Shown here in pieces: positions 8,485 to 17,424 of a stretch of 64,000 nt of DNA. Each line of letters starts with the position of its first letter. Position 1 is the first letter of the stretch. Source of the DNA: Allokutzneria sp. A3M-2-11 16 (GTDB lineage: Bacteria; Actinomycetota; Actinomycetes; Mycobacteriales; Pseudonocardiaceae); NCBI RefSeq assembly GCF_024213555.1, contig NZ_JANAVO010000001.1, positions 1,860,001 through 1,924,000 of the forward strand, in the 5' to 3' direction. The translations under genes and the position numbers were made by a program. The notes under the pieces were generated by a model that did not search any database, had not been told where the DNA came from, and saw nothing but the letters and a program-made list of their open reading frames with translations.

Positions 8485-9453
8485 TCACTTGTTCCGGCGG
8501 CGGAGCGTGTCGAACAGGACGGCGAGGGCGATCACCACTCCGATGACCACCTGCTGCCAGAAGGGCGTCACCTGGAGCTGGTTGAGCCCGTTGCGCAGCA
8601 CCGCGAGCACCAGGGCACCGACGAAGGTGCCCGTGGCCCTGCCGACACCGCCGGACAGCGAAGCCCCGCCGATGACGACCGCGGCGATGGCGTCCAGTTC
8701 GTAGCCCACCGCTGCCTGCGGCCCCGCCGACGCCAGGCGACCGGCCAGCAACAGCCCGGCCACCGCGGCGAAGACTCCGGCGAGGCCGTAGACCACCAGG
8801 GTGGAACGGCGCACGTTGATCCCGGACAGCCGCGCGGCGTCGGCGTTGCCGCCGACCGCGTACATGGTGCGCCCCGCGTAGGTCCGGGTCAGGATGATTC
8901 CGGTCAAACCAAACACCAGGAGCATGACCAGCAGCGGAACCGGCAGGTAGTCGCCGATCGTGCTGCCGAGCGCGGTGATCTCGTCCGGGGTGGACTTCGG
9001 GGTGCCGTCGGAGACGACCAGGGTCAGACCGCGGGCCACGCTGAGCATCGCCAGGGTCGCGATGAAGGCGGGCAGCCTGCCGTAGCTGACCATGACGCCG
9101 TTGACCAGACCGGCGGCCAGCCCGGTCACCAGGCCCGCGACCAGCGCCAGCCAGCCGGGCAGGCCCGCCTCGGTGAACGACCACGCAGCGACCATCCCGG
9201 AGAGCGCGGCGACGCTGCCGACCGACAGGTCGATCCCGCCCGAAACGATCACGAAGGTCTGCCCGAACGCGAGCACCGCCACCACGGCGGCCTGCACGCC
9301 GACGTTGAGCAGGTTCTGCGCGGTGAGGAAGTTCGGCGCCATGACCGCCAGGGCCAGCACGAGCACGATCAGCCCGCCGAGCGCCCCGTTGTCGGACAGC
9401 AGCCTGCGCAGGTCGATGCGGTCGTCGTCCCGCTCGACCAGGGTCGTCGTCAT
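8485..9453 (-). CDS. rbsC: ribose-type ABC transporter permease
   Basis: RbsC forms the membrane channel of the sugar transporter together with the RbsA ATPase. The 322-residue protein has about 8-10 hydrophobic segments and BPD_transp_2 signatures (GQTFVIVSGGIDLSVGSVAALSG, and GGASLSGGVGRATGTFVGA, the coupling-loop region). The ATG at 9453 overlaps the rbsA stop by four bases (ATGA). Starts farther upstream would extend into rbsA without membrane character. The gene sits between the ATPase and two binding-protein genes, completing one importer. Confidence 0.95.
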   Translation of the reverse strand: MTTTLVERDDDRIDLRRLLSDNGALGGLIVLVLALAVMAPNFLTAQNLLNVGVQAAVVAVLAFGQTFVIVSGGIDLSVGSVAALSGMVAAWSFTEAGLPGWLALVAGLVTGLAAGLVNGVMVSYGRLPAFIATLAMLSVARGLTLVVSDGTPKSTPDEITALGSTIGDYLPVPLLVMLLVFGLTGIILTRTYAGRTMYAVGGNADAARLSGINVRRSTLVVYGLAGVFAAVAGLLLAGRLASAGPQAAVGYELDAIAAVVIGGASLSGGVGRATGTFVGALVLAVLRNGLNQLQVTPFWQQVVIGVVIALAVLFDTLRRRNK

Positions 9454-11078
9454 GTCGCCTGCTCCCACGTCGTTTCCGCGATGCTCTCCTCGGCGGGCCG
9501 CGGGCGCCGGGTGTCGCGCTCCGCCTCCCGCCACGAGTCGGAGAAGCCCTCCGTGTGCGACCACCGGCTCGGCGTGACCGCACTGCCGGAGACCGCGAGG
9601 GCCATCACCGCGTCCTGGGTCGCCTCGGAAGCGGGCAGCTCACCGGCCACCCGGCCCGCCGACATGACCAGCACGCGATCGCTCATCCCGATCACCTCGG
9701 GCAGGTCGCTGGAGATCAGCACCACCGCGTGCCCGGCGTCGGTCAGCTCGTTGATCAGCTCGTAGATCTCCACCTTGGCGCCGACGTCGACCCCGCGCGT
9801 CGGCTCGTCCAGCACGAGCACCCGCACGTCGGCCAGCAGCCACTTGCCGATCACGACCTTCTGCTGGTTGCCGCCGGACAGTTCGCGCACCGGCTGGTCC
9901 TGTCCGGAGGACTTCACCCGGAGCCTGCCCGCCATCGCGGCGGTCCGCACCCGCTGCGCCTTCCGGTCGACGAAACCGCCCCTGGTCGCCGCGCGCATCG
10001 TGACCAGCCCGAGGTTCTCGCCGACGCTGGACGTGAGCACCAGGCCCTGGCCCTTGCGGTCCTCCGGCACCAGGCCGAGCCCGGCCCGCATCACCGCGCG
10101 CACGTCACCCGGCCTGGGGCGGCGGTCCGCGACCACGACCTCACCGGAGTCGTAACGGTCCACACCGAAGACCGCCCTGGCCACCTCGGTCCGCCCGGAG
10201 CCGACAAGTCCGGCGACTCCGAGCACCTCACCGGCCCTGACCTCGAAGGATACGTCCTCGAACGCGCCGCTCCTGGTCAGCCCGGAGACGCTGAGCAGGA
10301 TCTCGCCCGGCTCCTGGGCCCGGCGCGGGTACTGCTCGGAGATCGTGCGGCCGACCATCACCCGGACCATCTCGTCCACGCTGGAGCCCGCGGGCAGCAC
10401 GCCCACGCTCTCGCCGTCGCGGAGCACGGTGATCCGGTCGGCGATCCGCCGGATCTCTTCGAGGTGGTGGGTGATGAAGACCAGGCCGACGCCCTGTTCC
10501 CGCAGCTCGGCCATGATCTCCAGCAGCCGGTCGGTCTCGGTCTCGGTGAGCGCCGCGGTCGGCTCGTCGAGCACCAGCACCTTCGCGTCGGTGTCCAGCG
10601 CTCTGGCGATCTCCACCATCTGTTGCTGGGCGATGCCCAGCTCGCGCACCGGGGTGCCCGGATCGACCGGCAGGCCGACCCGCTCCAGCATCCCCCGGGC
10701 GCGGCGGCGGATGAGCGCGCGGTCGACGAAGCCGAAGCGCCGGGGCATCCGGCCGAGGAACAGGTTCTCCGCGACGGAGAGGTCAGGGACGAGCGTCAGC
10801 TCCTGGTGGATCACGGCGATGCCGAGCTTCGCGGCCTGCTGCGGCGAGCCGAGCCGGACCTCCCTGCCACCGACCACGATCCGGCCCGCGTCCGGGCTGT
10901 GCGCCCCCGCGAGCACCTTGACCAGCGTGGACTTGCCCGCGCCGTTCTCCCCGAGCAGCACGTGCACCTCGCCGGAGCGCAGGTCGAAGTCCACGTCGGA
11001 GAGGGCGAGCGCCCCGGTGAAGCGCTTGGTGATTCCTTCGGCTCGAAGGAGCTCGGTGCTCATCGCCTGGGGGCTCAT
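9450..11078 (-). CDS. rbsA: ribose-type ABC transporter ATP-binding protein
   Basis: RbsA carries two fused nucleotide-binding domains that power sugar uptake. In the 542-residue protein the first domain has a Walker A GENGAGKST (residues 43-51), a signature-like LGIAQQQMVEIARAL, and Walker B VLVLDEPTAAL. The second domain has the degenerate Walker A GLVGSGRTE, which is usual in this family, then LSGGNQQKVVIGKWL and VLVLDEPTRGVD. The ATG at 11078 has GGGGAGAGG upstream and shares one base with the lacI stop (TGATG). A tail of about 45 residues after the last conserved block is longer than in E. coli RbsA and is of unknown significance. Confidence 0.95.
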   Translation of the reverse strand: MSPQAMSTELLRAEGITKRFTGALALSDVDFDLRSGEVHVLLGENGAGKSTLVKVLAGAHSPDAGRIVVGGREVRLGSPQQAAKLGIAVIHQELTLVPDLSVAENLFLGRMPRRFGFVDRALIRRRARGMLERVGLPVDPGTPVRELGIAQQQMVEIARALDTDAKVLVLDEPTAALTETETDRLLEIMAELREQGVGLVFITHHLEEIRRIADRITVLRDGESVGVLPAGSSVDEMVRVMVGRTISEQYPRRAQEPGEILLSVSGLTRSGAFEDVSFEVRAGEVLGVAGLVGSGRTEVARAVFGVDRYDSGEVVVADRRPRPGDVRAVMRAGLGLVPEDRKGQGLVLTSSVGENLGLVTMRAATRGGFVDRKAQRVRTAAMAGRLRVKSSGQDQPVRELSGGNQQKVVIGKWLLADVRVLVLDEPTRGVDVGAKVEIYELINELTDAGHAVVLISSDLPEVIGMSDRVLVMSAGRVAGELPASEATQDAVMALAVSGSAVTPSRWSHTEGFSDSWREAERDTRRPRPAEESIAETTWEQAT

Positions 11079-12073
11079 CACAGCCTCTCCCCGCAGGACG
11101 CCCGGACGATGAGGCGCGCGTCGAGGTGCACTTCTCCCGGCTGCTCGCCGTTGATCAGCGCGAGCAGGCTGCGCACGGCGGCCCCGCCCATCTCCTCGGT
11201 GGGCTGGGCGACCACGGTGATCGCGGGCTCGAACAGCGGGAACCACGGCTGGTCGTCGTAGATCGCCAGGCCGACCTCGTCCGGGATGCGCCTGCCCAGC
11301 CTGCGCAGCTCCTCCAGCGCGCCGAGCCCCATCAGGTTGTCCATCGCGACCAGCACCGTAGGCGGTTCCGGCTGGCCGAGCAGCCACGACGCGGCGTTCG
11401 CGCCACTGCGGCGGCGGAAGTCCCCGTGCGTGACCAGGTCGGGTGACAGCGGATGACCGAGTGTCCGCAGTGCGTCGTTGAACGCGTGCAGCCGCTCGCG
11501 GCCGGTGCTGGTGTCCTCGGGGCCAGAGATCACCCCGATGCGGCGGTGGCCGAGCCCGACCAGGTGCGCCGCCAGCTCGCGCAGCGCCGCCGCGCCGTCG
11601 GCGTAGACGACCGGGGCGCCGCCGACGTCGATCCGCCGGTCGAGCAGCACCAGCGGCACGTTGCGCGCGCTGACCTCGCTGACCCAGCCGTCGTCGTCGG
11701 TCGCCGGGCACACCAGCAGGCCGTCCACCCTGCGGTCGAGCAGCGTGCGCACGTAGCGCTCCTGCTGCTCCACGTTCTCGTCGGCGTTGCCGAAGATCAC
11801 CACGTAGCCGTGCTTGCGCGCCTCGTCCTCGACCGCGCGGGCGATCTCGGCGAAGAACGGGTTGAGCAGGTCGCTGATGACCAGGCCGAGGGTCTGCGTC
11901 GAGTGCACCCGCAGGGAGCGGGCCAGCACGTTCGGCCGGTACTCCAGCGCGTCGACGGCGGCGAGCACCCTGGCGCGGGTTTCCGGGGTGGGGGCGGAGT
12001 GGCCGTTGAGCACCCGGGAGACGGTGGCGGTGGAGACGCCCGCGCGACGCGCGACGTCCTTCATCGTGGCCAC
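11078..12073 (-). CDS. rbsR: LacI-family regulator of the ribose operon
   Basis: This is a cytoplasmic repressor, probably relieved by ribose or a derivative. Residues 1-50 form the LacI helix-turn-helix and hinge (MKDVARRAGVSTATVSRVLNG, NVLARSLR); the rest is a periplasmic-binding-protein-like effector domain (LGLVISDLLNPFFAEI, ISGPED, AIYDDQPW). The GTG at 12073 gives the typical N-terminus MATMKDVA and has GGAGGAG eight bases upstream; the GTG at 12112 and ATG at 12091 are less likely. It is the first gene of the operon, so it is autoregulated through the two operator sites at 12130-12166. The target assignment is inferred from position. Confidence 0.9.
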   Translation of the reverse strand: MATMKDVARRAGVSTATVSRVLNGHSAPTPETRARVLAAVDALEYRPNVLARSLRVHSTQTLGLVISDLLNPFFAEIARAVEDEARKHGYVVIFGNADENVEQQERYVRTLLDRRVDGLLVCPATDDDGWVSEVSARNVPLVLLDRRIDVGGAPVVYADGAAALRELAAHLVGLGHRRIGVISGPEDTSTGRERLHAFNDALRTLGHPLSPDLVTHGDFRRRSGANAASWLLGQPEPPTVLVAMDNLMGLGALEELRRLGRRIPDEVGLAIYDDQPWFPLFEPAITVVAQPTEEMGGAAVRSLLALINGEQPGEVHLDARLIVRASCGERL

Positions 12074-12129
12074 CGTTGGCGCTCCTCCCATTGTGATCAC
12101 GGGCGTTTTCACCGTGACACAAGCCGTGC

Positions 12130-12168
12130 GTGTATTCGATTACACGACCCGGTTAATCGAATACACAA
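12130..12168 (-). promoter_or_regulatory. ribose operon promoter with two LacI-type operators
   Basis: Two CG-centred half-palindromic 16-mers, GTGTATTCGATTACAC (12130-12145) and GGTTAATCGAATACAC (12151-12166), lie 21 bases apart centre to centre. They form a perfect 13-base inverted repeat (12130-12142 and 12154-12166). A CG centre is usual for LacI-family operators, and 21 bases is two helical turns, so two dimers would bind the same face. On the minus strand TTGTGT (12163-12168) and TGTAAT (12139-12144) at 18-base spacing are a plausible promoter lying inside the sites. Confidence 0.75.
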
Positions 12169-12261
12169 GAAGGATTCCGGACTGAATCGAAACAGATGAC
12201 TTCTGTGTCGACCGAAAGGCCGACATTCAGCCCAGCGGATGACACCCACGCGACGGAACGA

Positions 12262-12298
12262 GATGACGCGGTCCGGCTCCGTAGCCGGACGCGTCATC
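12262..12298 (-). terminator. hairpin terminator downstream of the MMPL gene
   Basis: GATGACGCGGTCCGGCT, loop CCGT, then AGCCGGACGCGTCATC pair along almost their whole length with one bulged G. The hairpin lies 12 bases past the stop of the MMPL gene, before the ribose promoter region. No T tract follows, as is common for actinobacterial terminators. Confidence 0.7.
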
Positions 12299-12310
12299 CC
12301 CTCCGCGGGC

Positions 12311-14863
12311 TCACCCGATGAGCTGCGCCGTCGTCCGGTGCATCACCAGGCGCCCGGTGGCGGGCGGCACCCGCTTCAGCCACGAGTCCACGTGGGTCTT
12401 GGTCGCGATCCGCATCAGCCAGGGCAGCGGCCGGTCGATCCCGGGGTTCGCAATCTCGGTACAGGCGACGAACGCGCGGGCCATGGTCTCCTGCACCAGC
12501 CGCTCGGCGTGGTTGATGTCGCCCGCCAGGCGCAGGCAGTACTGGAACAGCTCCGGCCGCAGCGGCTCCAGGCGGTGCAGGAAGTCGCGCTTGGCGTTGC
12601 GCACCGTGTGGATCAGCTCCGGCTCCAGCACCACCGAGGCCACCGCGATGGCGCGCTCGGCGAACCGGGGCATCCGGGTGGTGGAGGTGGTCTCCAGCGC
12701 CTTGGCCGCCGCGGGCACCAGCTCGTCCAGCTCGTCGCGCTCCTGGAGGCCGATCCGCTGCTGCAACCGCCGCAGCGAGGCGGGCGCCCACCAGGTGAAC
12801 TCGCCCTGGAGCTTCACCAGGGCCGGGACCAGCAGCATCCGCACGATGGTGGCGTCCAGCGCGAGCGCGAGGATCATGCCGATCCCGATGAAGCGCATCA
12901 GCGCCATGTCGGAGAACGAGAACGCGCCGGTGACCACGATCAGCAGCACGGCGGCCGCGCTGATCACCTTGCCGGTCTTGCCGAGGCCGATGCTCACGGC
13001 CTCCTCGGTGGTCGCGCCGCGTTCGCGGGCCTCGACCATCCGGGACATCAGGAAGACCTCGTAGTCGGTGGACAGGCCGAAGACCACGGCCGCCATCAGC
13101 ACGACGACGCCCGCCTCCAGCGGCCCCGGCTCCACGCCGAGCAGATCGGCGCCGTGGCCGTCCTGGAACACCCAGACCAGCGCGCCGAAGGTCGCGGTCA
13201 GGCTCACCGCGCTCATTACAACGGCCTTGATCGGCATCATCACCGAGCCGAAGGCCAGGAACATCAGCACCATGGTCGCGCCGACCACCAGGCCGATCAT
13301 CCACGGCAGCTGGGCGGCGGTGGCGGCGAGGCTGTCCACCACCTCCGCGGTGCGGCCACCCACCATGACCTCGGTGTTCTGCGGCTCGGAGAGGTTGCGC
13401 AGGTCCGCGACGGCGGTCTTGGCCTCGGAGCTGAGCGAGCCACCGGGCAGCTTCGCGCTGATCGTGGCGACGTCACCGGCGGCCTGGCCGGGCCGCACCT
13501 CGGTGACGCCGGGGACCTTGCCGACCTCGCCGATGAACTTCTGCACGGTCTCCGGCGTCGGCGCCTTGCCCTGGTAGCCGCGCAGCACGATCTGCGCGCC
13601 GTCCGCGCCGAGCTGCGGGAACTCCCGCATCAGCTGCTCGGCGGACTGGCGGGCGGAGTTCTCCTGGGGCAGCACCTTCTCGGTGACCGCGCCGAAGTTG
13701 ACGCCGAGGAACGGGGCGCCGAGCACGAACAGCAGCGCCAGGATCGGCGCGGCGACGAAGACCGGGCGCTTCATCACCCAGTCGGCGAGCTTGCGCCAGC
13801 CCGGCCACTCGCGGTGCTGCACGGCGCCCTTGCCGCGCCGCCACGGCATGGACAGCGAGTCCACCCGGCGGCCGAGCACCGCGAACACCGCGGGCAGCAG
13901 GGTCAGCGAGAGCACGGCGGCGATGCCCACCGCGGCCATGCCGCCGTAGCCGACGGACTTGAGGAACGCCTGCGGGAAGAGCAGCAGACCGCCGAGCGCG
14001 ATCACCAGCAGGGTGGAGGAGAAGGCGACGGTGCGGCCCGCCGTCGCGACGGTGCGCTGCACGGCGTCCTCGGTGGAACGACCGCCCGCCAGCTCCTCGC
14101 GGAACCGGCCGACCATGAACAGCCCGTAGTCGATCGCGAGCCCGAGCCCGAGCAGCGTGGCCACGTTCACCGCGAAGGTGTTCACGTCGCCGAAGACGGT
14201 GAGCAGCCGGAGCACACCGAGCGCGCCGAGGATGGTCAGGCCGCCGATGGCCACCGGCAGCGAGGCCGCGACCAGGCCGCCGAAGAACAGCACCAGCAGC
14301 ACCAGCGTCACCGGCAGCGAGATCAGCTCGGCCCGCACCAGGTCGCTGTGCGAGGTCTCGTTGATCTCCTTGCCGAGCGCGTAGTAGCCGGTCACGGTGC
14401 TCTGCGCGCCGTCGACCGAGATCATCTCGCGGACCTCGTCGAACGCGGCCAGCTTCTCGTCCTCGTTGGCGCCCGCGAGGGTGAACACCGCGACGCCGCG
14501 ACGCTTGTCCGGGGTGGCGAACTGCGGGTTCGGCAGCTGCCAGTAGGAGACGACCTTGGCGACCTTGTCCTTCGGCAGGGTGCTCAGCCTGCTGTTGATC
14601 CGCTGGCCCAGGTTCGGGTCGTCCACGGTCGAGCCCTGCGGCACGGTGTAGATCGCGACGAAGTCACCACCCGGCTTGCCGAGCGAGCTCTCCACCGCCT
14701 TGGTCGCCTGCACGGCCTCGCTGGTCGGGTCCTCGTAGCCGCCCTGGGAGAGCCGGTCGAAGACCCCGCTGCCCCACGCACCGCCCAGCAGCGCGATCAG
14801 CAGCACGGCCGCGACGACCAGCCAGCGTTGGCGGTGAACGATCGAACCCCAAGCAGCGAACAC
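12311..14863 (-). CDS. MMPL/RND-family exporter with a C-terminal sigma-region-2-like domain
   Basis: Residues 1 to ~710 form an MMPL-type RND exporter with about 12 membrane segments, two extracytoplasmic loops and the family stretch GLSTDYEVFLMSRMVEAR; members export lipids or drugs using the proton gradient. After the point where the paralogue at 15107-17281 is nearly finished, 141 more residues follow. Within these, residues ~761-831 resemble ECF sigma region 2: LFQYCLRLAGD, AERLVQETMARAF and PWLMRIATKTHVDSWLKR. No region 4 follows. The frame runs through without interruption. The GTG at 14863 has GGAGGGG upstream and gives the same N-terminus as the paralogue; an ATG 24 codons earlier is less likely. 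The role of the extra domain is unknown. Confidence 0.85.
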   Translation of the reverse strand: MFAAWGSIVHRQRWLVVAAVLLIALLGGAWGSGVFDRLSQGGYEDPTSEAVQATKAVESSLGKPGGDFVAIYTVPQGSTVDDPNLGQRINSRLSTLPKDKVAKVVSYWQLPNPQFATPDKRRGVAVFTLAGANEDEKLAAFDEVREMISVDGAQSTVTGYYALGKEINETSHSDLVRAELISLPVTLVLLVLFFGGLVAASLPVAIGGLTILGALGVLRLLTVFGDVNTFAVNVATLLGLGLAIDYGLFMVGRFREELAGGRSTEDAVQRTVATAGRTVAFSSTLLVIALGGLLLFPQAFLKSVGYGGMAAVGIAAVLSLTLLPAVFAVLGRRVDSLSMPWRRGKGAVQHREWPGWRKLADWVMKRPVFVAAPILALLFVLGAPFLGVNFGAVTEKVLPQENSARQSAEQLMREFPQLGADGAQIVLRGYQGKAPTPETVQKFIGEVGKVPGVTEVRPGQAAGDVATISAKLPGGSLSSEAKTAVADLRNLSEPQNTEVMVGGRTAEVVDSLAATAAQLPWMIGLVVGATMVLMFLAFGSVMMPIKAVVMSAVSLTATFGALVWVFQDGHGADLLGVEPGPLEAGVVVLMAAVVFGLSTDYEVFLMSRMVEARERGATTEEAVSIGLGKTGKVISAAAVLLIVVTGAFSFSDMALMRFIGIGMILALALDATIVRMLLVPALVKLQGEFTWWAPASLRRLQQRIGLQERDELDELVPAAAKALETTSTTRMPRFAERAIAVASVVLEPELIHTVRNAKRDFLHRLEPLRPELFQYCLRLAGDINHAERLVQETMARAFVACTEIANPGIDRPLPWLMRIATKTHVDSWLKRVPPATGRLVMHRTTAQLIG

Positions 14864-15106
14864 GAGCCCCTCCGGATGGCAGCAGTCCGGCAACCACAAC
14901 CGTCCGGCCAGTCCGGCCTCTGAGCAGCAGATCAATCACTCTCAGTAGGAGATCCCGAACTTTTTACGCCAAACGGTGGAACGCGACAGAAGCTACTCGG
15001 GGGTATCCGCTAACGATAGCGTCACAGAAAGAAGTCTGATGTTGAAAGTAGCCTTTTCCAGGTGCAGGCAAACACGGTTGGGTGAAGCCTCTGTGGATCT
15101 TGCTTG
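14864..15106. other. intergenic region between the two MMPL genes
   Basis: These 243 bases must hold the promoter of the first MMPL gene. No coding frame is convincing. A small inverted repeat CGCTA-ACGA-TAGCG is present near 15009-15022, and CCAAACGGTGGAAC near 14970 shares AAACGGTG with the TetR operators at 17351-17406 but is too degenerate to call. No consensus -35/-10 pair stands out. Confidence 0.4.
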
Positions 15107-17281
15107 TCAGGCCACAGGCTGGGGAGTCCTGGACGTTGCGGTGTCCTCCGGAAGGTCGTCGGACTCCTGGAGGCCGACTCGCTGCTGAAGCCTCCGAAGC
15201 GGCCCCGGCGCCCACCACGCCGCGTTGCCGAGCAGCCGCATGACGGCGGGGACCAGCAGCATCCGCACGACGGTCGCGTCCAGCACCAGCGCGAGGATCA
15301 TGCCGACGCCGACGAACCGCATCATCGCCACGTCGGAGAAGGCGAACGCGCCGGTGACCACGATCAGCAGGACGGCGGCCGCGCTGATCACCCGCCCGGT
15401 CTTGGCGATGCCGGTGGCGACCGCTTCGGCATTGCTCGCGCCCTTCGCCCTCGCCTCGACCATCCGGGACATCAGGAAGACCTCGTAGTCGGTGGACAGG
15501 CCGAACACGACGGCCGCCATCAGCACCACGATCCCGGCCTCCAGCGGCCCGGGGGTCACCCCGATCAGGTCGGCGAGGTGGCCGTCCTGGAACACCCACA
15601 CCAGCACGCCGAAGGTCGCCGACAGGCTCAGCGCGCTCATCACCACGGCCTTGACCGGCAGCAGCACCGAACCGAACGCGAGGAACATCAGCAGCAGCGT
15701 CGCGCCGATCACCACGACGGCCATCAGCGGCAGCTGCTCGATGATCGCGTCCAGCGAGTCGGTCACCTGCGCGGTGATCCCGCCGACCAGGAGGTCGGTA
15801 TTCGGCGGCGGTGACACGGAGCGGATCGCGGTGACCGCGTCCTTGGCGGCGCTGCCCATCGAGTCGCCGGGCAGCTTCGCGCTCAGCGTGACGACGTCCT
15901 TGGCCGCCCCGGTCACCTGGACGGCGCTGACCCCGGGCACGTTGTCCACGGAGGCGGCGAAGCTCGCCACCGCACGCTGGTCGGGCGCGGAGCCGTCACG
16001 GCTCTTGATCACCAGCTGCGCGCCGTCGTTGGCCAGGCCGGGGAAGTTCGTGTTCAGCGTCTCGGTGGCCTGGCGGGTGGCGTTGGAGGCGGGCAGCACC
16101 TTCTCGGTGACCGCGCCGAAGCTCGCGCCGAGGAACGGCGCGCCGAGCAGCAGCAGAACGGCCACGATCGGCACCGCGACCAGGGCGGGGCGACGCATCA
16201 CCCCGGTGGCCAGCCGGTGCCAGCCGCGACCCTCCTCCGCGGCGGCGCGCTTGTTCTTCCGCCACGGCAGGCCGAGCGCGTCCACCTTCTTGCCGAGCAC
16301 GGCCAGCAGCGCGGGCAGCAGGGTCAGCGAGACCAGCGCCGCGATGCCCACCGCCGCCATGCCGCCGTACGCGACGGACTTGAGGAAGCCCTGCGGGAAC
16401 AGCAGGAGCCCGGCCAGCGCGATGATCAGCAGCGTCGCCGAGAACGCGACGGTGCGGCCCGCGGTGGCCACGGTGCGGCGCACGGCGTCCGGGGTCGCGC
16501 GGCCCGCCGCGATCTCCTCGCGGAAGCGCCCGACCATGAACAGCCCATAGTCGATCGCGAGGCCGAGCCCGAGCAGCGAGGCGACGTTCACCGCGAACGT
16601 GCTGACCTCGGCGAAGGAGGAGATGACCCGGATGACGCCGAGCGAACCGAGGATCGCCAGGCCGCCGACGGCCACCGGCAGCGAGGCCGCGACCAGGCCG
16701 CCGAAGATCACCACGAGCAGGATCAGGGTGAGCGGGACGGAGACGAGCTCGGCCTTGATCAGGTCGGTCTGGGTGGTCTCGTTGATCGCTGCGGCCATCG
16801 GCACGAACCCGGAGATCTCCGCGCGCACGCCCTCGACCTGGAGCTTGTCCCGCAGCTCGGGGTACTGGCTGATCTTCTCGTTCTCGTCGCCGGAGCGGAG
16901 CGTGACCACGGCGATCCCGCGCTTCTTCTCCGCGTCGGCGAACTGCGGCGCCCTGGTGTCCCAGTAGGACAGCACGCGCTCCACCTTGTCGGTGGGCAGC
17001 GCGCGCAGCCGCTCGGTGATCTTGGTGGCGACCGCCGCGTCGTCCACGGTGCCGGTCGGCACGGTGTAGACGACCGCGAGGTCGCCGCCCTGGCGGCCGA
17101 GGGCCTCCTTGGCGGTGGCGCTCGCCCGCGCCGCCTCGCTGCCCGGGTCCTCGTAGCCGCCCTGCGAGAGCTGGCCGAAGACCCCGGCTCCCCAGGCCCC
17201 GCCGATGACCGTGAACAGCACGATCGCGATGGCCACCAGCCAGCGGCGGCGGTGGACGACGGAACCCCACGAGACGAACAC
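15107..17281 (-). CDS. MMPL/RND-family exporter
   Basis: This is a 724-residue inner-membrane exporter, a paralogue of the neighbouring MMPL protein and of ordinary length for the short actinobacterial MMPL group. Visible features are the N-terminal segment (WGSVVHRRRWLVAIAIVLFTVIGGAWG), the DYGLFMVGRFREE stretch after TM4-5, and GLSTDYEVFLMSRMVEAR in the second half. The GTG at 17281 has GGAGGG seven bases upstream. It is transcribed away from a TetR regulator gene, and the shared 143-base region holds a paired operator, so it is probably the main target of that repressor and exports whatever the repressor senses. The substrate is unknown. Confidence 0.92.
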   Translation of the reverse strand: MFVSWGSVVHRRRWLVAIAIVLFTVIGGAWGAGVFGQLSQGGYEDPGSEAARASATAKEALGRQGGDLAVVYTVPTGTVDDAAVATKITERLRALPTDKVERVLSYWDTRAPQFADAEKKRGIAVVTLRSGDENEKISQYPELRDKLQVEGVRAEISGFVPMAAAINETTQTDLIKAELVSVPLTLILLVVIFGGLVAASLPVAVGGLAILGSLGVIRVISSFAEVSTFAVNVASLLGLGLAIDYGLFMVGRFREEIAAGRATPDAVRRTVATAGRTVAFSATLLIIALAGLLLFPQGFLKSVAYGGMAAVGIAALVSLTLLPALLAVLGKKVDALGLPWRKNKRAAAEEGRGWHRLATGVMRRPALVAVPIVAVLLLLGAPFLGASFGAVTEKVLPASNATRQATETLNTNFPGLANDGAQLVIKSRDGSAPDQRAVASFAASVDNVPGVSAVQVTGAAKDVVTLSAKLPGDSMGSAAKDAVTAIRSVSPPPNTDLLVGGITAQVTDSLDAIIEQLPLMAVVVIGATLLLMFLAFGSVLLPVKAVVMSALSLSATFGVLVWVFQDGHLADLIGVTPGPLEAGIVVLMAAVVFGLSTDYEVFLMSRMVEARAKGASNAEAVATGIAKTGRVISAAAVLLIVVTGAFAFSDVAMMRFVGVGMILALVLDATVVRMLLVPAVMRLLGNAAWWAPGPLRRLQQRVGLQESDDLPEDTATSRTPQPVA

Positions 17282-17350
17282 GATCGAGCCCTCCAGGAAA
17301 CTGGTGGTCCAGCGAGCGCTGCGGCTACCGTGCGAGAGCCGGCGCAGTCA

Positions 17351-17406
17351 GTAAACGGTGTTCACCCACCAGTTCGTCACCGTACGCGACGGTGAACACC
17401 GTTTAC
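17351..17406. promoter_or_regulatory. paired TetR-type operators between the MMPL and TetR genes
   Basis: GTAAACGGTGTTCACC (17351-17366) and GGTGAACACCGTTTAC (17391-17406) are a perfect 16-base inverted repeat. Each arm is itself a near-palindrome of the form GTRAAC-NNN-GTTYAC, so there are two sites about 41 bases apart. A smaller TCACCGT/ACGGTGA repeat lies between them. The position between divergent exporter and TetR genes supports control of both. Confidence 0.8.
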
Positions 17407-17424
17407 AACCCGATGGAGTGAGGT

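Noticed and set aside
12239-14923. A long plus-strand frame opposite the MMPL gene
   Set aside because: The product is His/Gln/Arg-rich shadow translation with no domain; the opposite strand has a clear membrane protein.
14960-14985. A third TetR operator upstream of the fused MMPL gene
   Set aside because: CCAAACGGTGGAAC shares only part of the repeat and lacks the palindrome; kept only as a hint.
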